Of a DNA stretch of 64,000 nucleotides, positions 55,756 to 64,000 are shown one piece after another (the stretch's first letter is position 1; each line of letters begins with the position of its first letter). The DNA lies in the NCBI GenBank assembly GCA_029962745.1, contig CM057160.1, positions 3,140,041 to 3,204,040 of the forward strand, written 5' to 3'. The position numbers and the translations under genes are program-made. The notes beneath the pieces were generated by a model, which had not been told where the DNA came from, searched no databases, and saw only the letters and a list, made by a program, of their open reading frames with translations. The stretch comes from Echinometra lucunter. Its lineage: Eukaryota; Echinodermata; Echinoidea; Camarodonta; Echinometridae.

Positions 55756-58172
55756 AAATACTACCGACTAGTGCATGCCTGAGGATGTCTAGAAGTTCCT
55801 ATTAAAAGATTCTCCTTACACCTGTACTAGTTCACAAAAATGCTTGCACACTGTAATTGGTAATGGCAGCTTGGTAAAGCCGGGTTATACTATCCAACAA
55901 CATGTCCAAAGTCTTTTTTGATAGAAAGCACATAGAGATGTTAAATCATGATGTGATATGCCCAATACAATAACGAAATATAATGTTTTTTGTCATCACT
56001 ATTATCATCATTATCATCATCGTCGTCGTCATTATCATCATTTTATCATCATTACAGTTTCATATTTTATTCCTCGGTGGAACATATTTTGGGGGTTTTA
56101 AAAAATACTTTTGTATAGCATTTCAGTCGTGTCCTTGAGCATTAATCACTTAATATGATGCTCAAGGGCACCTGAACACGAGACAAATGCAGACTCATTA
56201 TCCCAATCACCTAGTAACGATTTGTTTTCCTACCCCTATAAACAGTCGAGATAATCGGATAATTGTCATAGCGAGACAAGGCACTGATAGAATAAAAGAA
56301 AATCCATTACGATCATGATAAAAACCAATGCTTGAAATCGGATCCTGAAAAGAAGATCATGAGCCTATGGATGTATACGTTTTCTAAGAGATCATCCGCA
56401 ATTATTGATCCTGCTGGTTCCCTAAAAATTCATTAGAAGGACAATTATCCTACATTCCATTGTTTGTATTTTGTGAAGGCATTCTCGTTTATAGCAGTCA
56501 ACATTATGAAAAGATTTTACTGGAATCGAACAATTTACACTACACGGATCCATATAATGTAGAATTATTTTTACTTTAATTGAATCAAAGAGAGATGCAT
56601 TTTGGAAATGGTATTGGGAATTCGGGATTGGCTGAAAATAGTAAACTACACGGCAGGTTCGAATCTTTCGATGTTTGAGGACGAATTCATGTGTCATTTC
56701 ATTCTATGAATACAATCTCTTATAATTGTAACGTTCATTTACAAGCAACAACACAAGTTTAATGAAACCAACCAGGAAACATCAACCTAGAACGATGGTA
56801 GAACAATGCAGCTTTGGTAAGATCTGCCAAAAATAACGATTAAGCTTTCAAAATATTTCTCCAGCTAGAATCAAAGGAATGTACTTCCTGCATGGCCTGT
56901 CTTGGACGAGAAGAGGGCGACCAGAGCTATTAAGTCAGCCCTATGCAAGCGCATTTATCTTAATCAGCGCTCGTTACATCATAATTAGTGCTTGTCAATG
57001 TCATCGTTTTTTCTATCTTTTTCTGTTTTCATTGCATTGTAAACAGAGACCCACTCAAGCCTGACAGAAAGAGAGGATTCTGACACGACGTATCGGAAAA
57101 TGAATGATGAATGCATTGCTTAAATTGGCTCACCGTGGGCAAAGCTACTTTTCTTCCGCTAATTAGTTGACGAATTCTTTACCGATCTGATGATTATATA
57201 AGGTCCAAAGTCACATTGACGGTATTTTCGCTCATCATACCGCAGGGGGCATCTAAAGGACGAGATCTTTAAAGGACTTTAATAAAATAAGTTATTTTTT
57301 CGTAATACTTCTCAACCACTTTGTAAAAGCGTTAATTCTAAGTGCACCCTGACATCATGGATAGTGATTTATTGACCGTCAAAATGTACGCACAACTGTT
57401 CCAATTCATAAAGAAAATGTAGTCGTTTATTAATAGTTCGTTTGGCCGAGTGAGACAGCAAATTCTAGCTAGACATCAGCTGTTGCAAAACTTAAGTTTT
57501 GCGGTACAAAATCTATTTTTCTTTGCGTACTGTATGCCTTCCAAGCTGTCAATGAAGTATATTTTGAAAGCTCACATGCAGGGCACAGGCAAAAATTCCC
57601 ATATGCACACACACACAAAATACTGGCGCAGTATAAGTCAAAACGTAATGTACATAATAACATCATTCATTTGACGTAGGCATGCGTTAACGACTGGTAC
57701 GGCTTTTGATGCGCCATGAGAAAGTGACGGTTGTACGACGCATACTCCGGCGCTAATTCCTTGGCGTTAATTTCAACCAGATGCTGAACTTTTACGCTGG
57801 ACCAAACCTAACCCCAGCCCTATAAGCCTAACCTAAAACCCTACTGCAAACCTAACTCTAACCGTGTATCTTTGATGAAATAAAGTCCAGAGCATGATTG
57901 TCGTCGGAGTTTTGTTTGCCTCACAGAAAGGGACAATGTACCAAGGCTGAATGCAAATGAACAATGCAAACAAAACGTTTAAATTGTTGATTTATGTCTT
58001 CAATGCCTTCAAATTGATGACTGAATAATGTTTCCATGGGCACTCAAAAGTATGGAATTGGCTAAGTATACGCAGGTGTAAACGCAATCGAAAAACTTCT
58101 CGTGTGCACCGGGCATTAATAAGATGATTAGACTGACATTTATTTGAAATCAATGGTAGTTCACCTTTATGA
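55756..58172. other. no gene recognised
   Basis: Contains (ATC)n-like sequence at about 55993-56050 and a degenerate CCTAACC-type stretch at about 57804-57865. No exon with a recognisable domain. Confidence 0.4.
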
Positions 58173-58195
58173 TGGGGGGGGGGGGGGGGGGGGGG
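58173..58195 (+). repeat. poly-G run, about 22 bases
   Basis: GATGG followed by an uninterrupted G tract, the longest homopolymer of this type in the window. Confidence 0.9.
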
Positions 58196-58414
58196 TCGAA
58201 AAAATTACCACTGCGGCCCGAGAGATCGAATCATTGAAGTTATGCAAATCATTAAAGTGCCCTGAATGTGTGAAAGATAATGTAAGAGGGTATAAGAGAT
58301 TAAAGGGCAGAAAATTTGCTTATTATCTGGCCGGGGAGGGGTGCATAATGGCGTTTTCCCGATCTTTATTTTTTTTTCTTCTTCTTCTTCTTTCTTCTTT
58401 GAAAGCCTATTCGA

Positions 58415-58515
58415 TATGTATGACCCGCGTGATCTACCGGTACTCATTTTACACCTGCATGGGTGGAGAGTGGCAAATGTAGATTAATGTCTTGCCAAAA
58501 GACACCAGTGCCCTT
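58415..58515 (-). mobile_element. tRNA-derived SINE fragment
   Basis: On the minus strand: GGGCACTGGTGTCTTTTGGC, AAGACATTAATCTACATTTG, then CCACTCTCCACCCATGCAGG and GTGTAAAATGAGTACCGGTA. It matches the body of the SINE at 49590-49785 and lacks the tRNA-like head. Confidence 0.65.
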
Positions 58516-58785
58516 GCACCCACGACCTGCATATGTCCTACGACATTTCATAACCCCTAAAAGAGTGAATTTCCAATCCTTGACATAAAGAGGCTCGATA
58601 TTACGAGTCAGATAATCCTCAGCATAAGCATGCGGAGTTAATTGGGAAGCCTTGACGGCTTGTTCAATCACACCGCTGGTCCAATTTCGTGCGTGTATGG
58701 CATGCAAGCAAGAGAAATCATCTACATAATTTTCCAATCGTGTAGAAGTCTGCTGAACCAGAAAAGGATGAGTAAAACTAGGAAA
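58516..58785 (-). CDS. unassigned possible exon
   Basis: After a CATCTGCCCCAG acceptor-like site (58797-58786) the minus strand is open for about 90 codons before running into a SINE body. The translation has a balanced composition, including TRLENYVDDFSCLHAIHARN, WTSGVIEQAVKASQLTPHAY and AEDYLTRNIEPLYVKDW. It is unlike the repeat-derived ORFs nearby, and I do not recognise the family. No donor is clear: a GTTATG near the GVM codons and the GT of the SINE flank are options. It could be an exon of a gene continuing outside the window or an unrecognised transposon ORF. Confidence 0.25.
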
Positions 58786-58799
58786 CTGGGGCAGATGTC

Positions 58800-59454
58800 A
58801 TAACGGATGTCAGGAATGAAAACGAGAAGGAAAGCGGCAGCGGCTATTGATCCTACGGTTTGACTTGCTCAAACTCTCTTTTATCCCTTTAATATTTGTT
58901 ATGCAGTCCATTACTTCGGAGGTTAAACTCATACCCTGCTTATGACTAGGATTATACCAGCGCTGACTCGAAATTTCCTATCTTAAGAGATTATTTCTAC
59001 ATCTGCCACTTCACATCAGGAGAGAAATGCATAAGGACCTGACAAATGCCAAAAGATTGCGATGCTTATAAGCTTAACCATGTTAACGGTGATCATCTGG
59101 TAGGAATTTAACAGCACCCTAGAGAGTGGAGATGGTGCACATACTGTGTGGGTGAATGAACCCGATGAAGAGATGATATTTGTAAAGCACATAATGGTTT
59201 TACAGAATTATTCCCTTTATAATATTAGCATTATGATCTTTCTTTGTCATTTAGAAGGATTTTTCTTCTTTCTTTTTCTCTTTTCCCCAAAGTGAAAATC
59301 CAGCCTTGAAGCTATTAGAAATCATTATATCATGATCCCTATAGAGTAAGATGAAAATTCTTCACAGGCATGCCGCTTCTCAACAGATCTTCAAATTGAC
59401 TAAAATCTCACTTCAGCCTACACCCATGGATATTTTTTTTTTCAAAATTATCCG
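58800..59454. other. no gene recognised
   Basis: No exon candidate. AT-rich with a poly-T/TTTC patch near 59265-59285. Confidence 0.4.
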
Positions 59455-59688
59455 CTAAAAAACCTCTTCCCCAGAAGCAATAAGAAATGCTGTTGACCTC
59501 ATCCCACTGGCAACAAGTTGCAAAATTGAACCGAGGGATGCTCGATTTGATGAAAGTTGATCGCTTACTGAAGTGGCGTGAACTTTGAGAGCGACACCAC
59601 TTATCCATCTTATCGTAGAAGATCGCAATTCCATCAGAGCTTCCCCCGATGGAGACATATCCTCCAGAATCCAAATTGACCACTAAGA
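59455..59688 (-). CDS. unassigned possible exon
   Basis: After a GGTTCTTAG acceptor-like site on the minus strand, the frame reads WSIWILEDMSPSGEALMELR and continues to SGEEVF and a stop. An overlapping frame (59683-59408) is also open, so at most one is real. The composition is protein-like but no domain was recognised. Confidence 0.2.
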
Positions 59689-59699
59689 ACCATGAAAAA

Positions 59700-60616
59700 C
59701 GAATTTGTATACTCTCATTTCGTTTTTAAGAGGAGCGGCCCAAAGCGCAATGAAGTAAACAGCGCTAAGGATTTGAAGTAGCTCAATAACCATTCGAACA
59801 TGTCAAATAATTGCCCATACCATCCATCTTGGGATGAGAGAATGATTGCGGTGAAATCACCTCTTAATAAACTGAAAGTGCCACTAATTGAATGGATACA
59901 TTGACGATGCCGTCCTAAAGATGCTTCACTGATCTGTCATAGGCATCCGTTTGCAACTCTTTCCTCTGCGGACTCAATTTTGAAACTTTTGTTTGAAAAA
60001 AAATGAAAGACAATGTACTTCATCCATAACGCTAAATACCCTAGCTGGCTATTACTCTCGAATGTTAGTAGATGTATCCCTTTCTCCTTTTTCATTAAAA
60101 GCTTTTCCCCATAAAGTTAACTGAAGCATCACAAATAGTCATAAAACGGAAGTGTAGCGCCTCTTTCTAAAGTGCCCTTGAGCATAATGTGAAAGATGCA
60201 CTTCTTATATTTCCAGGGAACCCACACAACCGTGACTAAAACTATATGAGCTTTTTACAAAGTGGTAATTTAAACTTTAAAGCGATCATCTAGGTGTAAA
60301 GAAGTTTGGATATTTTCAGAGAATTTGCCTTGAACCAAAATGATGAAGCGTTTTACTCTCATTTTTCTTGTAAGTTTAAAGAAAATTTATCTTTCCAGAA
60401 CCACGGAAAAGCAAGATGCAAATAAGATTCATCTTTAAAGATCTTAGAGACAATTTTGATCAAGGAGATGCATTTACTTGAATATTAGTGACTACTATTA
60501 CGTGACTACACGCCAACATTTGCCAATATGACTTTGTCAAAACTTGATTCAAGCCCGCATTTCATACAGAATTTTAAAAGATTAAAAAATACTAACTCAT
60601 TCCAAGATAAATTCTT
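59700..60616. other. no gene recognised
   Basis: A SINE-like CTAAAGTGCCCTTGAGCATA fragment lies near 60168. The rest has no exon candidate. Confidence 0.35.
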
Positions 60617-60680
60617 GTGATGATAATGATGATGATGATGATGATTATAATAATTATACTACTACTACTGCTACTACTAT

Positions 60681-60712
<32 letters not shown>

Positions 60713-60775
60713 TTACTACTACTACTACTACTACTACTAATAATAATAATAATAATGATGATGATGATGATGATT

Positions 60776-60813
<38 letters not shown>

Positions 60814-60925
60814 AATGGTATTACAACAATCAGAAGAAGAAGAAGAAGAAGAAGAAGAAGAAGAAGAAGAAGGAGGAGGAGGAGGAGGAGGAGGAGGAGG
60901 AGGAGGAGAAGAAGAAGAAGATTTT
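60617..60925 (+). repeat. mosaic of triplet repeats: (GAT)(CTA)(ATA)(GAT)(GAA)(GGA)(GAA)
   Basis: Consecutive blocks of different triplets, all in one phase, give a 116-codon ORF of Met, Ile, Leu, Met, Glu and Gly runs. It ends at ATTTTTTTCAAAG. The sequence beyond (AAACTTTATTTACATTTACA) resembles a retroelement end. Confidence 0.9.
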
Positions 60926-61289
60926 TTTCAAAGTAAAACTTTATTTACATTTACATTTAATAAATAATAAAAATAAAAAGATAGACATTGGTGCACTGTT
61001 TGTATACCATAACAGTAGTCAAAACAATACGAGATACATGAGAAAGTAAGTATCAAACATTTCATTACATAAACAATAGATCAAGTAATATATAAAGCGG
61101 AAGAAATCCATTATTGTACTGAGTAGTGAGTACAGAGGAATACTGAAAACAAAACGTGACGTCATGAGCGTTTGAGTCTTTGAGACGATAGCCTAATGGG
61201 AAGTCATTAACTTCCAATTAAAGCTTTAGCTCGAGACAATCTAATCACAAAAATAGTGAAAGAGGTAAACAAAACACAGGTGTAGCATA
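60926..61289. other. no gene recognised
   Basis: Possible retroelement 3' end next to the triplet mosaic. Otherwise nothing identified. Confidence 0.35.
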
Positions 61290-61292
61290 GCC

Positions 61293-61323
<31 letters not shown>

Positions 61324-61458
61324 GAGAAGGAGAAGAAGAAGAAGAAGAAGAAGAAGAAGAAGAAGAAGAAGAAGCAGAAGAAGAAGAAGAAGAAGAAGAA
61401 GAAGAAGAAGAAGAAGAAGAAGAAGAAGATGAAGAAGATGATGATGATGATGAAGAAG
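61290..61458 (+). repeat. (GAA)n microsatellite, about 56 units
   Basis: An almost pure GAA tract of about 165 bases with GGA, GCA and GAT interruptions, ending in (GAT)n. The poly-Phe minus-strand ORF is an artefact. Confidence 0.95.
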
Positions 61459-61809
61459 AAAAAGAGTTGTGGAGGTTTCAAGGTGCTCTTCTTTTTTAAG
61501 GTCAAGTGAAAATTGTTAAATGGCAATGAATCAGATAAGACAGCTCGCACGTCATAGTTTACGTTTACAATATACACAATAATCCTGTAAATGTAGCTGA
61601 AATTAACAGTTGGGGGGAATTCACTCATCTGCACTCGTAGTAAACATTTAGAACAAAATGACATTGAGGTTTGTCTCGAACAGAAACGGCTTCCACTTCT
61701 GCGACAAACATAACCTCAGTGTCTGCGAAAGCTGTGGTATACAGTATTCAGTCGTAAAGGGCAAAACAATGCCTTAATTGACAGAGTGCTAGGATCCAAA
61801 TTATCACAA

Positions 61810-61985
61810 ATGCAATTTTCTCTCGCTCTGTCTGTCTGTCTCTCTTTCTTTCCCTACCTCCCCCTCTCTCCATGCTCTCTCTCTTCCTACATCCCTCCCC
61901 TTCTCTCTCTCCTTCCCTCTCCTTCTCTCTACCTCTTTTACCCCTATCTCTCTCAAACTATCTCTCAAATGAGTCTCCTGGGACA
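61810..61985. repeat. CT-rich low-complexity tract
   Basis: Pyrimidine-rich sequence with CTGTCTGTCTCTCTTTC and CTCTCT runs. ORFs here are artefacts. Confidence 0.8.
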
Positions 61986-62221
61986 CTCATCACCTGTACC
62001 TAATGCAGCCCTTCGTGAAAAAGAAAAACGAGATTCACAACAGTGGCCGACCCGAAAGCAGGTTTTCCGATATATTACCAGGTCCCTCGGCTATACTTGT
62101 TTCCCTCGTATTCACTCAACGCCACCTTCCTGTCTTCATAATTATCTCAGTCACACCGCTAAAACACACGGATCCCAAAACCGAAGGAATCTTTGGCATT
62201 CGGGATATCAAATGTAATATT

Positions 62222-62725
62222 TTGCTCGGTCTGTGGTCGGTCTGTCATCTGTCTATTGTCCGTCTGTTGTCTGTCTATAGTCGGTCCGCTGCCGGTCCGT
62301 TGCCGGTCCGTTGCCGGTTCGTTGTCGGTCTGCTGTCTGTCTGTTGTCTGCCTATTGTCGGTCTGTTGTCGGTCCGTTTGTCGGTCCGTTGTCGTTCAGT
62401 TGTCGGCCTGCTGTCGGCCTGTAGTCTGTTTATTGTCTATTGTCTGTATATTGTTGTCTGTTGTCCGTATGTTCTCGGTCTGTTGCTGGTCTGTTGTCGC
62501 TCTGTCGTCTTTCTGTTCTCAGTCTATGGTCAGTCCGTTGTCGTTGTTTTTCTATTTGTCAGTCTTTTATCAATCTGTTGTCAGTTTGTTCTCGGTCTGT
62601 TCTCAGTCTATGGTCGGTCCATTGTCGGTCTGTACAGTTGTCTGTCTATTGTCGGTTTGTTGTCGGTGTGTTGTCCGTCTATTGTCGGTCCGTTGTCGGT
62701 CTGTTCTCGGTTTGTTGTCAGTCTG
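62222..62725 (+). repeat. 11-bp minisatellite (GTCGGTCTGTT)n, degenerate
   Basis: About 45 variants of an 11-base unit (GTCGGTCTGTT, GTCGGTCCGTT, GTCTGTCTATT and others). Eleven is not a multiple of three and the unit has no stop in the plus-strand frames, so all three plus frames stay open and give similar Cys/Ser/Val/Leu-rich repeats. These should not be called genes. Confidence 0.92.
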
Positions 62726-63699
62726 GTGTCTTGTTGGTGTATTAAACTGGTGTATAGCACGCCTAGACCTTGCACAATGAATGAAAATATGCACTAATCT
62801 CAAGACTGCATGTGATTACACGAGATTCGAAACAAAGTTTTACGCTGTCCATACGCTGTAAGTTTTTTTTACGACACATACCCTAGTGACAATTCCTTCA
62901 CTGCAATTTTCATTCAAAAAGCGAATCCCTAATCCCAACACTTAACCAAACACCGTACTCAACTGTAAATAAAAGAAAACCTAATCAAAGCCACACTGTA
63001 ACCCTAAACCCTAAAGCTTTAAACATAACTTTGGGTTTAAAAGGCCCATCAATGGAATGATGAGTACAAACAACTTTGGAGCAAGTTCATGTCAAACCAA
63101 GCCATTGTTATGTTTAACAACATTATAAGAGCTCGAATCATCTGGGGTTGATTGGACAGTCACCCTCATACTGGACAACTTTTACCTCATAATTTTTTGC
63201 ACTGTAAAATATTATTACGCATTACAATATGAATCGTTTGTCAGGGACAGACTTGGACAAATTTTGAAAGTTTGAAACCCTGTAAAAAAATAAGCAGTGA
63301 AATGTGCCGAGCTATTTTATGTTTCATTGTGAAGGTTAGGAGTTAAAATTCGATAAATTTTGGTTGCCCTTGTTGTCTTCTTCAAATAGAACCTATCAAA
63401 TGATCACTGTCACGGAAGGACAAAAATGTCACTCTTAACCGATCAGGCTCATATCCAACTGCACTCTCCCGCCCCCGCCCCTCGTTCATATTAAGAGCGG
63501 AAAAGGAACCAAAAAGGGACACAAGTCTCAAAGTTTATGTGCACCATTGGCAAGCCAAAGGCCTTTTTTGAAAAGTTGAAACTATATGAATATGGAATTC
63601 ATAATGCACATGCCTCAAAGATTACAAGACTTCGAGATTGCCCGAGACTAACCATAAAGTCTATTTTTGACCGTTGTCACCATTGTTATCGGTTCTACA
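62726..63699. other. no gene recognised
   Basis: A short TAACCCTAAACCC stretch near 62999-63012. No exon or inverted-repeat element recognised. Confidence 0.4.
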
Positions 63700-63988
63700 A
63701 GTTCTATGTATAAGGTTAGCTCCCACTGTGAGCTCTCCACAATATTTCCTCATTTGTACGTCATATGCTGTCTCTTAAATTATTTCGTTTCTAAACATGT
63801 TAACTTAGTTACTATTTCCATCCATTTCAAAGCGTATTACGTTTTCTATATCTGTATTTACATGTTATTTCTAAATGCCACTTTGTTCTACAAATTCTAT
63901 AAGGTTAGCTCCAACGGTGAGCTCTCCACAATATTTCCTCATAATGTACGTCACAATGCCGTCTCGTAAATTATTTCGTTTCTAAACT
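63700..63988 (+). repeat. pair of about 95-bp direct repeats
   Basis: TATAAGGTTAGCTCC begins both copies (about 63708 and 63898). Both continue through GTGAGCTCTCCACAATATTT, CCTCAT, GTACGTCA, GCTGTCTC/GCCGTCTC and TAAATTATTTCGTTTCTAAA. The second copy is near the window edge, so the array may continue. Confidence 0.85.
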
Positions 63989-64000
63989 TATTTTACTATC

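Noticed and set aside
61245..61664. 139-codon Phe-rich ORF that looks like a membrane protein
   Set aside because: Reverse-strand translation of the GAA microsatellite.
62003..62797. 264-codon ORF and its overlapping 195- and 101-codon companions
   Set aside because: The 11-bp minisatellite keeps every plus frame open; there is no domain and no splice support.

Overview
The window looks like an AT-rich, repeat-dense stretch of a marine invertebrate deuterostome nuclear genome, most likely an echinoderm and perhaps a sea urchin. The support is a spliced class C GPCR gene with GT-AG introns, tRNA-derived SINEs, CR1/jockey-type LINE 3' ends with short tandem tails, many short inverted-repeat elements, and abundant (GA)n, (CTA)n, (ATA/ATG)n and poly-C/poly-G tracts. 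Nothing bacterial (operons, Shine-Dalgarno sites, CRISPR) is present. The species assignment is inference.

The only gene that can be assembled with confidence is on the minus strand at 4722-9068. Four exons (9068-8975, 7756-7610, 7227-6988, 6594-4722) join in a continuous frame. They encode most of a calcium-sensing/metabotropic-glutamate-like class C GPCR: Venus-flytrap ligand domain, nine-cysteine domain, seven membrane segments and a short cytoplasmic tail. The exon(s) for the signal peptide and the first part of the flytrap domain were not found. Weaker coding candidates are a membrane-anchor ORF at 9778-10059 (-), a signal-peptide ORF at 22165-22527 (-), a zinc-finger exon broken by a 17-bp duplication at 27828-28044 (+), and unassigned possible exons at 50373-50813, 58516-58785 and 59455-59688 (all -).

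An unusual small element lies at 4122-4356. Perfect 34-bp inverted ends enclose a well-folded tRNA-like gene whose anticodon reads UCA, followed by a T-run.

The rest is non-coding and made mostly of transposable-element debris. (1) Elements flanked by TTAA: one family with four copies at 3580, 19443, 30520 and 31069, plus two different ones at 28752 and 33547. (2) A group whose ends resemble GGGG.GTTTCATGAAA, at 1141, 10226, 35552, 36916, 41722 and 52479. (3) A long-palindrome family at 51777 and 55468. (4) Elements beginning roughly CACT(C/G)TAAAA, at 25581, 34734 and 46641. (5) Single elements at 381, 7868, 9217, 10571, 14142, 29606, 34374 and 53107. (6) SINEs at 33150, 35480, 39010, 49590 and 58415. 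(7) LINE 3' fragments at 1516-2236, 18060-18863, 39513-39700 and 40080-41215. (8) A composite repeat at 39226-41487 with GGCGTAGCTA-type inverted ends and two independent LINE insertions.

Tandem repeats include a compound minisatellite at 26536-26875, an 11-bp minisatellite at 62222-62725 and a mosaic of triplet repeats at 60617-60925. No convincing new multi-gene system is visible. The items most worth checking are the tRNA-carrying element, the broken zinc-finger exon, the conserved ORF in the TTAA family, and the missing 5' end of the receptor.
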